64,000 nt of DNA from Curtobacterium sp. 9128 (GCF_900086645.1 NZ_LT576451.1:3224001-3288000); one strand, 5' to 3'; positions 43,438 through 52,102 are shown, counted from the stretch's first letter. Notes: a model not told the origin generated them from the letters alone. Translations and numbers: made by a program.

Positions 43438-44073
43438 ATGCGAGTCCACGTCGCCGACCACCCGCTCATCACCCACAAGCTCTCGGTGCTCCGCGACCGG
43501 ACCACACCCTCCCCGACGTTCCGGGCGCTGACCGAGGAACTCGTCACGCTCCTCGCGTACGAAGCAACGCGCAACGTCCGCGTCACGGCGACCCCGATCT
43601 CGACCCCGGTGGCACAGACGATGGGCGTCTCCATCGCCAGGCCCCGCCCGCTGGTCGTCCCGATCCTGCGTGCCGGGCTCGGCATGCTCGAGGGCATGGT
43701 CAAGCTCGTCCCCACCGCAGAGGTCGGCTTCCTCGGCATGGCGCGCAACGAGGAGACCCTCGAGCCGCAGACCTACGCCGAGCGCCTGCCCGACGACCTC
43801 ACGGGCCGACAGTGCTTCGTGCTCGACCCGATGCTCGCAACCGGAGGCACCCTCGCCGCGGCGATCGACTTCCTCTTCGCCCGCGGCGCCGAATCCGTCA
43901 CCTGCGTGTGCATCCTCGGCGCCCCGGAGGGCCTCAAGGCCGTCGAGGACGCCGTCGCCGACCGCGACGTCACCATCGTGCTGGGCGCGCTCGACGAGCG
44001 GCTCGACGAGAACGGCTACATCATCCCGGGACTCGGCGACGCCGGCGACCGTCTCTACGGCCTGGCCGAGTAG
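43438..44073 (+). CDS. upp: Uracil phosphoribosyltransferase
   Basis: A 211-aa type I PRTase salvaging uracil to UMP with PRPP. It shows [24 protein letters not shown], the PRPP loop [15 protein letters not shown] and [21 protein letters not shown]. The start at 43438 fits the family and a -10 box 7 nt upstream; the open frame extends further up but overlaps tadA on the other strand. Confidence 0.96.
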   Translation: MRVHVADHPLITHKLSVLRDRTTPSPTFRALTEELVTLLAYEATRNVRVTATPISTPVAQTMGVSIARPRPLVVPILRAGLGMLEGMVKLVPTAEVGFLGMARNEETLEPQTYAERLPDDLTGRQCFVLDPMLATGGTLAAAIDFLFARGAESVTCVCILGAPEGLKAVEDAVADRDVTIVLGALDERLDENGYIIPGLGDAGDRLYGLAE

Positions 44074-44105
44074 CGCCGGGCGCAGCGGACCGTCTGCTCG
44101 GACGG

Positions 44106-44135
44106 TTGACAGCGGGTTGGTATACCGCCGATACT
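44106..44135 (+). promoter_or_regulatory. Consensus-like promoter upstream of the winged-helix gene
   Basis: TTGACA (44106-44111) and GATACT (44130-44135) are 18 bp apart, the best -35/-10 pair seen in this region. It points into a 355-nt leader before the accepted start at 44491. Confidence 0.6.
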
Positions 44136-44142
44136 CATGGAC

Positions 44143-44262
44143 ATGACTGCAACCGTGTCCACCCGCGTCTTCTCCAAGGCGTGCTCCTCCGCAGGGGCAG
44201 TGGGGACCGCCGGCACGATGATGCCGGCGATGGCCGTCATGCGTTGTCGAATGTGTGCCTGA
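44143..44262 (+). CDS. Candidate 39-aa leader ORF
   Basis: The ATG lies 7 nt after the GATACT box, so this could be a leaderless small protein (starts MTATVSTRVF, ends MRCRMCA, four cysteines). A second 21-aa frame (44253-44318, GTG start) overlaps its end and leads to a GTG at 44326 that is in frame with the regulator. No domain; coding potential is unproven, and a non-coding leader is equally possible. Confidence 0.35.
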   Translation: MTATVSTRVFSKACSSAGAVGTAGTMMPAMAVMRCRMCA

Positions 44263-44490
44263 TCGGTACTCGTTCCAGCCGGATCCCCCGCGACACCACC
44301 CCGGTCGCGAGCGAGTGATCCCCAGGTGACGACCACCGACGACGCGCACGTTCGTCGCGAGGTCGATCACCAGCACCCCCGGGTCCGCCCCGGTCCGCAG
44401 CAGGACCGCAGGGCGCATCGACGCTCCGTCGATCGGCACAGCCGTACCCGGGCCGACGCATTCGACACCTTCATCGCCCGGAGAACCACC
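44263..44490. other. Leader upstream of the winged-helix gene
   Basis: About 230 nt without an accepted gene. It holds the 21-aa GTG frame (44253-44318) and, from the GTG at 44326, an N-terminally extended reading of the winged-helix protein whose added 55 residues are Arg/His-rich. No terminator is seen. Confidence 0.5.
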
Positions 44491-45258
44491 ATGTCGCTCA
44501 CCATCGCCCAGCCTCGCACCTCGCTCCGCACCGCCGCCCCGGCGCCGGTCGACCTCGGCACGGTCACGCCGATCCGTCCCCGCCGTGGCGCGGTCCAGCC
44601 GGAGGCAACGACCATCCCGACGAGCCCCGTCGTCGCCCCGCAGCGCAACCGGGCCCTTCCGGAGGGCACCGAGGCCCGCGGCTTCGCGCTCTACGTCGGC
44701 ATCGACGAGGAGAAGGCCGCAGCCGCCGGGACCACGCTCGCTGCGGTCGTGGAGCAGCTCAAGGCGCTGACCGCGCAGCTGGTCCCCACCGCCGAGACGT
44801 ACGCGGCAGTCGCCGTCGCCGCCGAGAACTCCGGCGGACGCGACGTCGACGTCGTCCGCCTGGCGTTGCAGGACCGTTCGGCCGTCGCCGCCCGCAAGCA
44901 GGCCGAGAAGCCCGAGCCCGAGGAGACCGGCGTCGTCATCGACATCTCCCGGAAGCGCGTGGTGCTCGACGGTGAAGCCGCTCCCCTGACGTACAAGGAG
45001 TTCGAGCTGCTGCAGTTCCTCGTCCTCCGCGAGGGACGCACCGTCGACCGCTCGGCGATCATCGAGGGGCTCTGGTCGGACGGCGAGGACGAGACCCCGA
45101 ACGAGCGCACGATCGACGTGCACGTGCGGCGCCTCCGGTCGAAGCTCGGCGCGTTCGAGGAGATCGTCCGCACGGTCCGTGGTGTCGGCTACCGGTTCGA
45201 CCGCCACGCCGACGTCGCCGTGCGCTACGCGTCGACCCCGTCGCCCGACCTCTTCTGA
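44491..45258 (+). CDS. OmpR/PhoB-type winged-helix regulator without a receiver domain
   Basis: A 255-aa protein: a disordered Pro/Arg-rich N terminus, a central helical part (residues ~70-150), then a C-terminal trans_reg_C winged helix with YKEFELLQFLVLREGRTVDRSAIIEGLW and TIDVHVRRLRSKLG...VRTVRGVGYRF. Absence of a CheY-like receiver means it is not a normal response regulator. The ATG at 44491 has a GGAGA ribosome site; a GTG at 44326 would extend it. It is followed by an orphan MtrA-like box and hairpin. Confidence 0.85.
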   Translation: MSLTIAQPRTSLRTAAPAPVDLGTVTPIRPRRGAVQPEATTIPTSPVVAPQRNRALPEGTEARGFALYVGIDEEKAAAAGTTLAAVVEQLKALTAQLVPTAETYAAVAVAAENSGGRDVDVVRLALQDRSAVAARKQAEKPEPEETGVVIDISRKRVVLDGEAAPLTYKEFELLQFLVLREGRTVDRSAIIEGLWSDGEDETPNERTIDVHVRRLRSKLGAFEEIVRTVRGVGYRFDRHADVAVRYASTPSPDLF

Positions 45259-45338
45259 GCCATCGGGGCGCGCACACCCGACGCTTGTGCCCCTCTTGGT
45301 GAACTCGCAGCGAACGACGGCACTTCCGGCTGGCGCCC

Positions 45339-45355
45339 GTTACCGCTTCGTTATA
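45339..45355 (+). promoter_or_regulatory. MtrA-like direct repeat
   Basis: GTTACC (45339-45344), spacer GCTTC, GTTATA (45350-45355): two 6-nt repeats with an 11-bp period, matching the MtrA box pattern and the site upstream of the M23 peptidase. Confidence 0.45.
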
Positions 45356-45431
45356 CAGTCGTTCGTGCAGACGGTGTTTGCTGTGGCAGCGTCTGCGGAA
45401 TGTGATTGCAGGACACTCTTGGTGCAAGGGA

Positions 45432-45464
45432 GAGGGCCGGTCGCTCGATGAGCGACCGGCCCTC
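45432..45464 (+). terminator. 15-bp intrinsic terminator hairpin
   Basis: GAGGGCCGGTCGCTC and its exact inverse flank a 3-nt GAT loop. It ends either the winged-helix transcript or the short unit starting near 45365, before the marR promoter. Confidence 0.7.
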
Positions 45465-45563
45465 GTGCATGTGTCGGAAGCGCACGTCGGAAGCGCATGT
45501 CCGTACCCCGGTGTCGGAGGCCGTCGGTAGGCTGGAGGACCACCGGACAGAGGGAGTGACAGC

Positions 45564-46079
45564 GTGAACGACAAGGCGCGCGTCAGCGACAAGGCGACCG
45601 CCGTGGCCGCATGGGAAGCGCTGTTCCGCGCCCAGGTCACGGTGATGCGGAACCTCAACTCCGAGTTCCCCGGCGGGGAGATCTCCTTCAACGAGTACGA
45701 CGTCTGCTTCAACCTCTCCACGCAGCCCGGACGACGCTGCCGGATGCGTGACCTCACCGGGCACCTGCTCCTGACCCAGCCGAGCGTCAGCCGTCTCGTC
45801 GACCGGCTCACCGCGCGCGGCATCGTCGAGAAGCAGCCGGACCCGACCGATGCACGCGGTGTCATCGTGGCCCTCACGCCGCTCGGGTTCGACGTCTACC
45901 GTGCCGTCGCCGTCCAGCACGCGGCGAGCATCGCCACCCAGGTCGGCGCCGGGCTCACGGAGTCGGAGCAGCGGACGCTCACCGACCTCTGCACCAAGTT
46001 GCGCGTCGCCTCGGCGGACGCCCCACCTGCCCGACGCATCGACCGGGCCCTGCCCCAGACCGATCCGGCCACGGTGTGA
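45564..46079 (+). CDS. MarR family transcriptional regulator
   Basis: A 171-aa winged-helix repressor: EISFNEYDVCFNLSTQPGRRCRMRDL leads into the recognition helix LLTQPSVSRLVDRLTARG and the DARGVIVALTPLG wing. The GTG is preceded by GAGGGAG about 7 nt upstream, and a TAGGCT box lies about 30 nt before it. It overlaps the photolyase start by 4 nt and probably autoregulates the marR-photolyase-hydrolase set. Confidence 0.9.
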   Translation: MNDKARVSDKATAVAAWEALFRAQVTVMRNLNSEFPGGEISFNEYDVCFNLSTQPGRRCRMRDLTGHLLLTQPSVSRLVDRLTARGIVEKQPDPTDARGVIVALTPLGFDVYRAVAVQHAASIATQVGAGLTESEQRTLTDLCTKLRVASADAPPARRIDRALPQTDPATV

Positions 46080-47425
46080 CGGGCGCGATCGTCTGGCTCC
46101 GCGACGACCTGCGTCTCGCGGACAACCCCGCCCTGCGCGCCGGGATCGACCACGGCGGACACGTCACGGTGGTCTACGTCCTCGACGACGAGAGCCCCGG
46201 CGTCCGCGCGATCGGCGCCGCCGCTCGGTGGTGGCTGCACCACTCCCTCGCCGCGCTCGACGCCGAGCTGCACGACCGCGGCTCACGGCTGGTGCTCCGC
46301 CGAGGAGCGGCCGCTGACACGATCGACCAGCTCGTCGCGGACACCGGAGCAGAGGCGGTCTACTGGAACCGCCGCTACGGGGCTGCCGAGCGAGAGATCG
46401 ACGCCGGCATCAAGTCGTCGCTGACCGACCGCGGGATCGAGGCGCACAGCTTCGCGGCGAACCTGCTCTGGGAACCGTGGACCGTGCTCACCGGGCAGGG
46501 CGAGCCGTACAAGGTCTTCACGCCGTTCTGGAACGCAGCGCAGGCGATGCCGGAGCCGCGGCACCCGCTGCCGAAGCCACGCGACCTCCCGACGCCGGCA
46601 CGTGCGACGGGCGACTCCCTCGGCGACTGGGACCTCCTGCCGACCACGCCCGACTGGGCCGGCGGGCTCCACGACACGTGGGAGCCCGGCGAGCAGGGTG
46701 CCGCACGCCGGCTGGAGCACTTCGTCGACCACGCGCTCGAGGACTACGACCAGCGCGACGAGCCCTCGATGGACGCCACGAGCGGACTGTCCCCGCACCT
46801 GCGCTGGGGCGAGATCAGCCCCTACCAGGTCTGGCACCGACTGCACGAGCGACTCGAACCAGACCAGCGGAAGCAGGCCCCGGGGTTCCTCCGACAGCTC
46901 GCGTGGCGCGAGTTCAACTGGAACGAGTACTTCCACTGCGACGACATCGCGACGGTCAACGTCCGACGCGAGTTCGACGCGTTCCCGTGGCGACGTGCAT
47001 CCGCATCGGAACTCGAACGCTGGCAGCAGGGCAGGACCGGGATCGACCTCGTCGACGCCGGTATGCGCGAGCTCTGGCACACCGGTGCGATGCACAACCG
47101 GATGCGCCTGGTGACCGCGAGCTTCCTCGTGAAGAACCTCCTGGTCGACTGGCGTGTCGGTGAGCAGTGGTTCTGGGACACGCTGGTGGACGCCGACGCC
47201 GCGAACAACCCCGGCAACTGGCAGTGGGTCGCCGGCTCCGGGTTCGATGCCGCGCCCTACTTCCGCGTCTTCAACCCCGAGCGCCAGCTCGAACGGTTCG
47301 ACCCGCACCGGGAGTACGTGCGCCGGTGGGTCCCGTCGGACGAAGACCGTCCCGAGCCGATGGTCGACCTCAAGGAGACCCGGAAGCGGGCGCTCGACGC
47401 CTACGACAGGATGCGGCGCGCATGA
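46076..47425 (+). CDS. Deoxyribodipyrimidine photolyase (class I CPD type)
   Basis: A 449-aa cryptochrome/photolyase: an N-terminal Rossmann antenna domain (IVWLRDDLRLADNPAL) and a C-terminal FAD domain with SPHLRWGEISPYQVW, WRE-FNWNEYFHCD, TGIDLVDAGMRELWHTGAMHNRMRLVTASFLVKNLLVDWR and NPGNWQWVAGSGFDAAPYFRVFNP. Light-driven repair of cyclobutane dimers is the expected role. The GTG start overlaps the marR stop. It is followed by a 4-nt overlap with the serine hydrolase gene. Confidence 0.93.
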   Translation: MTGAIVWLRDDLRLADNPALRAGIDHGGHVTVVYVLDDESPGVRAIGAAARWWLHHSLAALDAELHDRGSRLVLRRGAAADTIDQLVADTGAEAVYWNRRYGAAEREIDAGIKSSLTDRGIEAHSFAANLLWEPWTVLTGQGEPYKVFTPFWNAAQAMPEPRHPLPKPRDLPTPARATGDSLGDWDLLPTTPDWAGGLHDTWEPGEQGAARRLEHFVDHALEDYDQRDEPSMDATSGLSPHLRWGEISPYQVWHRLHERLEPDQRKQAPGFLRQLAWREFNWNEYFHCDDIATVNVRREFDAFPWRRASASELERWQQGRTGIDLVDAGMRELWHTGAMHNRMRLVTASFLVKNLLVDWRVGEQWFWDTLVDADAANNPGNWQWVAGSGFDAAPYFRVFNPERQLERFDPHREYVRRWVPSDEDRPEPMVDLKETRKRALDAYDRMRRA

Positions 47426-48864
47426 CGATCGACTCCGCCACGATCGAGCAGATCGACGCGCTGTTCCGCGACCGGGTCGAGCGCGGCATCGCGCCGAGCT
47501 CCGTGTGGGGCGTGTTCGACGCGGACGGACTCGTGGCCTCCGCTGGGCACGGTGACCGCGGGGACGGTGCCGCGCCGGACGCCGACACGGTCTACCGGAT
47601 CGCGTCGTGCACGAAGAGCGTCACGGCCGCCACGCTCCTCGGCCTGGTCGCTGACGGACTGGTCTCCCTCGACGCACCGATCACCGACTTCGTCCCGGCG
47701 TTCGCCGACGTGCAGCTCCCGACACCGGACTCTCCCGCCCCCACGCTCCGGATGCTGCTGACCATGTCGGCCGGGTTCCCCACCGACGATCCGTGGGGCG
47801 ACCGGCAAGAGCCCATCTCCGACGACGACCTCGACGCGGTGCTCCGCGCGGGACTGTTGTTCGACTCCGTCCCCGGCACCGGCTTCGCGTACTCGAACCT
47901 CGGCTACGCCCTGCTCGGCCGCGCGATCGCGGTCGTGGCCGGTCGCCCGTTCACGGAGATCGCCTCGGACGCCGTCCTCCGCCCGCTCGGCCTCGACGAC
48001 ACCGTCTTCGCTGCCGCCGACGCCCGCGGACACGTCGTGGTCGGGACCCGGCCGTACGACGGTTCGTGGGAACCACTCCCCATCTCGGGCCCCGGTGCCT
48101 TCTCACCGATCGGTGGGCTCTTCTCGACCGTCGCCGACCTGTCGCGGTGGGCGCGGCACCTGTCGTCGGCGTTCGCCCCGATCCGCGCCGGCGCTCCAGC
48201 CGAAGCCGGGCCGGTCTCCCCCGCCGATCGCCGACTCATGCAACAGGCGATGCGCCGGATCCCCGGGAGCGCGTTCCCGAGCGCGAAGCGTCCGATCGGC
48301 TACGGCTTCGGACTGTTCGTCGAGCACGACGACGAACACGGCTCGATCGTCTCCCACTCCGGCGGCTACCCGGGCTTCTCGGCACACATGCGGTGGTCCG
48401 TGCAGACCGGCCTCGGTGTCGTCGCCTTCGAGAACGCGACCCAGGCGAAGGTCTCCGTCCCGACCGAGACCGCGCACGACCTGCTGCTCGCGGCGGGAGC
48501 CGCCACGGCGGTCACCACCGGCCGGTCACCCGTGACGGTGCTCTCGGAGACGCGAGCCGCGCAGGGTGCCGTGTCGCGCCTCCTGTCCGACTGGAGCGAC
48601 GACCTTGCAGACGCGATCTGCACCCCGAACGTCGCGCTGGACGTGCCGTACGATCGCCGGCGCTCGGCGATCGCCGAGGCGGTCCGCACCGTCGGCGCCG
48701 ACCTGTCGGCCGCGCCGGTGGCGGAGCAGTCGTCCACGCCGACGCACCTCCGCTGGTGGGTGCCGGGGACGAACGGCCGACTCCGTGTGGAGATCCGGCT
48801 GGCGCCGCTCGCCGCCGGACTCGTCCAGACCCTGATCTGCACGGCGGAGCCCACCGAACGCTGA
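47422..48864 (+). CDS. Serine hydrolase (beta-lactamase fold, EstB-like)
   Basis: A 480-aa protein of the penicillin-binding/beta-lactamase C fold. It shows the S-x-x-K motif at S62-K65 in RIASCTKSVTAA, the Y-x-N element in FAYSNLGYALLG and the H-x-G equivalent in VSHSGGYPGFS. No signal peptide or membrane anchor is seen, so it is cytosolic, and an esterase or DD-peptidase role is equally possible. It starts with ATG inside the photolyase stop, so it is co-translated with it, an unusual pairing. Confidence 0.85.
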   Translation: MTIDSATIEQIDALFRDRVERGIAPSSVWGVFDADGLVASAGHGDRGDGAAPDADTVYRIASCTKSVTAATLLGLVADGLVSLDAPITDFVPAFADVQLPTPDSPAPTLRMLLTMSAGFPTDDPWGDRQEPISDDDLDAVLRAGLLFDSVPGTGFAYSNLGYALLGRAIAVVAGRPFTEIASDAVLRPLGLDDTVFAAADARGHVVVGTRPYDGSWEPLPISGPGAFSPIGGLFSTVADLSRWARHLSSAFAPIRAGAPAEAGPVSPADRRLMQQAMRRIPGSAFPSAKRPIGYGFGLFVEHDDEHGSIVSHSGGYPGFSAHMRWSVQTGLGVVAFENATQAKVSVPTETAHDLLLAAGAATAVTTGRSPVTVLSETRAAQGAVSRLLSDWSDDLADAICTPNVALDVPYDRRRSAIAEAVRTVGADLSAAPVAEQSSTPTHLRWWVPGTNGRLRVEIRLAPLAAGLVQTLICTAEPTER

Positions 48865-48937
48865 CGGGCAGCGACCGCCGAACGCCGGCCAGCGGCGCTC
48901 GAACAGCCCAGCGGGCCGCGGCCGACGAGCCACTCGG

Positions 48938-49912
48938 TCACACCGGCGGGCGGCCCCCGACGAACCCGACGGCGCGAGCGGCCACGCGGGTGCCCTCCCG
49001 TGCGGCCGCTCCGACGCGGACCGGATCGGTCGCCCATGCGCGGATGAACCCGGCCGCGAACGCGTCGCCGGCACCGATTCCGTCGACCACCGTGGCCGGG
49101 GTCGCCGGGACCCGCTGCGGGGTGCGCCCCGGACGCCCGACCAGCACGCCGTCGACTCCGAGCGTCACGACGACCAACGGGACGTGGCGGGTGAGCACCC
49201 GAACGGCGTCCTCCGGCTCGTCCGCTCCGGTGAGTTCGAGCGCCTCGGCACGATTCGGGACGATGAGGTCGACGCCGCGCACCGCCGCGAGGAACGCGGG
49301 ACCGCCGACCAGGCGCACGGCCGCGACCGAGGACGGGTCGAGCGAGACCCGTGCGGCGCCGGTCCGCGCCCGGGCGACGAGGTCCACGAGGCGGTCGGTC
49401 CCGCCGGACCCGAGCATCGCCTCTCCGGTCAGGTGGACGATGTCGGCACGTGCGACGAGTTCGATCGGCACGTCGGCGGCGGACAGCAGCGCGCTCGCGG
49501 CTCCGTCCGTCATCGACGTCCGGCCGCGCTGTCCCCGCACCGAGACGAGCGCACCGGTCGACGTCCGCGCGTCGTACCGGATGTGCGGTCGGACGCCGGC
49601 GTCCTCGAGCGCGCGCTCGTGTCGGTAGACGTCGTCGACGCCGACCCGACCCACCATGTCGACCTCGGCACCGAGCCACCCGAGCCACGTCGCCGTCGTG
49701 CCGGCAGCTCCCGCGGGGCGGTGTCGGATCACCGCAGCGGGGTCGTGGTCGCCGACCGCCGCTGCCCGGGTCTGGACGAGCACGCCGTCGAGCAGGTCCC
49801 CCACCACCAGGAACCGCTTCCCGACGCCGCGACGGCGCCCACCGACCCGGCCTCCACCGCTCGCCCTGGCGGCGCTCGGAGCGGCCGCGGAGGGCTCGGG
49901 CGGTGATGTCAT
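48938..49912 (-). CDS. PfkB family carbohydrate kinase
   Basis: A 324-aa ribokinase-like sugar kinase. The C-terminal signature GIGAGDAFAAGF holds the catalytic aspartate, and MTSPPEP at the start is followed by VVGDLLDGVLVQT. The substrate cannot be assigned. The ATG at 49912 follows TACACT (49920-49925) by 7 nt, a leaderless start that overlaps the region between it and the divergent TetR gene. Confidence 0.85.
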   Translation of the reverse strand: MTSPPEPSAAAPSAARASGGGRVGGRRRGVGKRFLVVGDLLDGVLVQTRAAAVGDHDPAAVIRHRPAGAAGTTATWLGWLGAEVDMVGRVGVDDVYRHERALEDAGVRPHIRYDARTSTGALVSVRGQRGRTSMTDGAASALLSAADVPIELVARADIVHLTGEAMLGSGGTDRLVDLVARARTGAARVSLDPSSVAAVRLVGGPAFLAAVRGVDLIVPNRAEALELTGADEPEDAVRVLTRHVPLVVVTLGVDGVLVGRPGRTPQRVPATPATVVDGIGAGDAFAAGFIRAWATDPVRVGAAAREGTRVAARAVGFVGGRPPV

Positions 49913-50066
49913 CGCCCTCAGTGTACGTGAAGGCGAGTAACTCTCCACTTTGAGGGCCTGTACCTTGCGCTTGTTATCTCATCTCTCAGCCCGGTCTTGG
50001 ACTCTGCCGCTAATATACCCGTGGTTCGCATTCCAGCGGCCAGCCGAGACCACCGCCGGAGACGAC

Positions 50067-50642
50067 ATGCCGCGCAAGCCAGACCCGACCCTGAAGCCCG
50101 CCATCGTGCGCAAGGTCGCGCAGCACCTGCAGGACACCAAGATCGAAGACGTGTCCGTGCGCAGCCTCGGGCGCGTGCTCGGCACCAGCGCGTACCCGAT
50201 CGTCTACCACTTCGGGACGCGCGAGGCCCTGATCGGCGCGGTGGTGGAGCACCTCGCGGCAGCGACGGCCGACATCGCGCTCGACCCGGACGCCGACGAT
50301 CTCGCACTCACGTCCTACTTGGTGCAGGTGTTCGGCGGCCTCGACGACCCGGAGCGGTCCTTGGCCGCACGGCTCACCTTCGAGCTCGGCGCCGTCGAGT
50401 CGCTCGACGGCCGCGACCACGAGCGAACGGTGCACCGGGCGCAGATCGCGTCGATCGCCGACTGGTGCCGTGCGCACGGCTACGGGGAACACGATGCCGA
50501 CCGTGCGGCACAGGCGGCGGTGCTCCTCGCGCGCGGCATCCAGTGGGGTGCGATCGTGGACCGCGAACACGCCGATCCCGACACCGCCCTCCGCGACCTC
50601 GCGCACAAGCTCGTCGCCGGCGCGACCCTCACCTCGGCCTGA
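50067..50642 (+). CDS. TetR family transcriptional regulator
   Basis: A 191-aa repressor with an N-terminal HTH (VRKVAQHLQDTKIEDVSVRSLGRVLGTSAYPIVYHFGTREAL) and a helical ligand domain. The ATG at 50067 has GGAG 7 nt before it; the longer frame from 49950 has no ribosome site. It diverges from the PfkB kinase, a possible target. Its last seven codons and stop are duplicated in tandem just beyond the gene. Confidence 0.85.
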   Translation: MPRKPDPTLKPAIVRKVAQHLQDTKIEDVSVRSLGRVLGTSAYPIVYHFGTREALIGAVVEHLAAATADIALDPDADDLALTSYLVQVFGGLDDPERSLAARLTFELGAVESLDGRDHERTVHRAQIASIADWCRAHGYGEHDADRAAQAAVLLARGIQWGAIVDREHADPDTALRDLAHKLVAGATLTSA

Positions 50643-50664
50643 CGCGACCCTCGCCTCGGCCTGA
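50621..50664 (+). repeat. 22-bp tandem duplication across the TetR stop codon
   Basis: Units 50621-50642 and 50643-50664 (CGCGACCCTC-A/G-CCTCGGCCTGA) include the TGA of the TetR gene in the first copy, followed by a third partial CGCGACCC. Confidence 0.7.
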
Positions 50665-50675
50665 CGCGACCCCGT

Positions 50676-50723
50676 GACGGACGAGAGGCACGGTGCCAGC
50701 TGGCACCGTGCCTCCCGTCCGTT
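50676..50723. terminator. Hairpin between TetR and sodA
   Basis: 24-bp near-perfect inverse arms centred between 50699 and 50700, with one G-U pair. It belongs to the dispersed GGACNGAGGCNCG family and separates two convergent genes. Confidence 0.65.
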
Positions 50724-50734
50724 CTGCCGTCAGG

Positions 50735-51349
50735 TCAGAGCGTGACGAAGCGCTGCGACTTCGCGTTCGCGAAGCGAGCCGCGACGTTCTCCCAGTCGAC
50801 GATGTTCCACACGGCCTTGACGTAGTCGGCCTTGACGTTGAGGTAGTCGAGGTAGAAGGCGTGCTCCCACATGTCGAGCATGAAGATCGGGACGAGCCCG
50901 AGGGGCACGTTCGCCTGCTGGTCGAACAGCTGGAACGTCGTCAGCTTCTGGCCGACGGTGTCCCAGGCAAGCACGGACCAGCCGGAGCCCTGGATGCCGG
51001 TCGCGACGGCGGTGAACTGGGCCTGGAACTTCTCGAAGGAGCCGAAGAACTCGTCGATGGCCGCGGCGAGCTCGCCCTCCGGGACCTTCGTGTCCGGGCC
51101 GAGGTTGGTCCAGAAGATCGAGTGGTTGACGTGACCGCCGAGGTTGAAGGCGAGGTCCTTCTCGAGCTTGTTGATCGCCCCGAGGTTGCCCGACTCGCGC
51201 GCTTCCGCGATCTGCTCGAGCGCGGTGTTCGCACCCGTGACGTAGGTCTGGTGGTGCTTGTCGTGGTGCAGCTGCATGATCTTGCCGCTGATGTGCGGCT
51301 CGAGTGCGGCGTAGTCGTACGGCAGCTCCGGCAGGGTGTACTCAGCCAT
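50735..51349 (-). CDS. sodA: Superoxide dismutase (Mn/Fe family)
   Basis: A 204-aa Fe/Mn-SOD. Metal ligands show in [13 protein letters not shown] (His), [15 protein letters not shown] (His) and the C-terminal [13 protein letters not shown] (Asp, His). Metal use (Mn or Fe) cannot be decided from sequence alone. The ATG at 51349 has AAGGAA upstream. It lies beside the flavin reductase gene, whose promoter carries a SoxR-like site. Confidence 0.95.
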   Translation of the reverse strand: MAEYTLPELPYDYAALEPHISGKIMQLHHDKHHQTYVTGANTALEQIAEARESGNLGAINKLEKDLAFNLGGHVNHSIFWTNLGPDTKVPEGELAAAIDEFFGSFEKFQAQFTAVATGIQGSGWSVLAWDTVGQKLTTFQLFDQQANVPLGLVPIFMLDMWEHAFYLDYLNVKADYVKAVWNIVDWENVAARFANAKSQRFVTL

Positions 51350-51394
51350 GTGAGTTCCTTTCGATCAGTGGATGGGCGGATGGTGCTCCGCGGC

Positions 51395-51919
51395 TCACGA
51401 GAGCCGGGAACGATCGGTGAGGGAGTGGAATTCCCGGTTGTGGTAGACCAGCGGCTCGCCCCGTTCGTCCCCGATGACGATGTCGAGCACCTCGGCCACG
51501 ACGACGGTCGAACTGCCGATCGGCGTCGTGGACAGCGGTCGGCACCGCAGCGCGGAGGCGGCGGAGGGCAGGTACCGGTCGCCCGACGGGAGCGTTCCCC
51601 AGATCGGGTCGTCGGCCGCGGGGCTGCCGGTGGACGCGAAGCGCCTCGCGAGGGCGACGCCGTGCGAGTCCATGAGGTGGACCACGAACACCGGAGCCCC
51701 GAGGACGGCGCCGGCCGAGCCCGAGTTCGTCGAGAGCGAGAAGACCAAGACGGGTGGGTCGATCGCCACGCTCGCGACGCTGGACGCGGTGAGGCCGGTC
51801 GGTCCGTCCGGCCCCTCGGCGGTGATGACGGCGACACCGGCGGGGTGACCACGGAAGGCCGACTTGTAGGCGTCCGCGATGTTCGACGGCACGGCGTTTG
51901 CCGGTGTTGCTTCGGGCAT
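51395..51919 (-). CDS. Flavin reductase family protein
   Basis: A 174-aa FMN-binding split-barrel protein of the flavin reductase (HpaC/RutF-like) family: FRGHPAGVAVITAEGPDGPTGLTASSVASVAIDPPVLVFSLSTNSGSA is the characteristic start, with RFASTGSP and YHNREFHSL later. It supplies reduced flavin to a monooxygenase or reduces quinones. Its promoter (51982-52012) contains a SoxR-type operator in a 19-bp spacer, so it is probably induced by redox-cycling compounds. It is followed by sodA after 45 nt. Confidence 0.88.
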   Translation of the reverse strand: MPEATPANAVPSNIADAYKSAFRGHPAGVAVITAEGPDGPTGLTASSVASVAIDPPVLVFSLSTNSGSAGAVLGAPVFVVHLMDSHGVALARRFASTGSPAADDPIWGTLPSGDRYLPSAASALRCRPLSTTPIGSSTVVVAEVLDIVIGDERGEPLVYHNREFHSLTDRSRLS

Positions 51920-51981
51920 GGGAGTCGTTGGTTCGTTCCTCGTTCGGATCGGTGTGGCTCACCCCTCGGCGGCCATGTCCC

Positions 51982-52012
51982 AACGTATGACCTCAACCAA
52001 GGTTGAGGTCAA
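51982..52012 (-). promoter_or_regulatory. SoxR-like operator in a 19-bp-spacer promoter
   Basis: On the minus strand TTGACC (52007-52012), a 19-bp spacer and TACGTT (51982-51987). The spacer is almost filled by TGACCTCAACC/GGTTGAGGTCA, an 11-bp inverted repeat around AA, whose core CCTCAA-N6-TTGAGG matches the E. coli SoxR box. The 19-bp spacing and central dyad are the hallmark of MerR/SoxR-activated promoters. Confidence 0.7.
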
Positions 52013-52102
52013 CGATTCCCAGGTTCCACGTATCCCGGGCGCGCCGTCACGCCGTCGTCCACGCGCGAAGCTGCATCGAGGGGGCGACGCATGGCGACGC
52101 CG

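Larger units (their letters stand above)
45259..45563. other. Spacer before marR with MtrA-like box and hairpin
   Basis: 305 nt without an accepted protein gene. It holds a GTTACC-N5-GTTATA repeat (45339-45355), a TATACA box (45352-45357) 7 nt before a GTG that opens a 28-codon frame, and a strong 15-bp hairpin (45432-45464). The arrangement could be a short independent transcript of about 100 nt. Confidence 0.55.

Noticed and set aside
44055..44336. 93-codon minus-strand frame at the end of upp
   Set aside because: It overlaps the upp end and the TTGACA promoter, has no ribosome site and no family resemblance.
42424..45207. 927-codon open frame on the minus strand
   Set aside because: It runs antisense through the CDF, tadA, upp and winged-helix genes, is Arg/Gly/Pro-rich without domains, and reflects GC-driven open frames.
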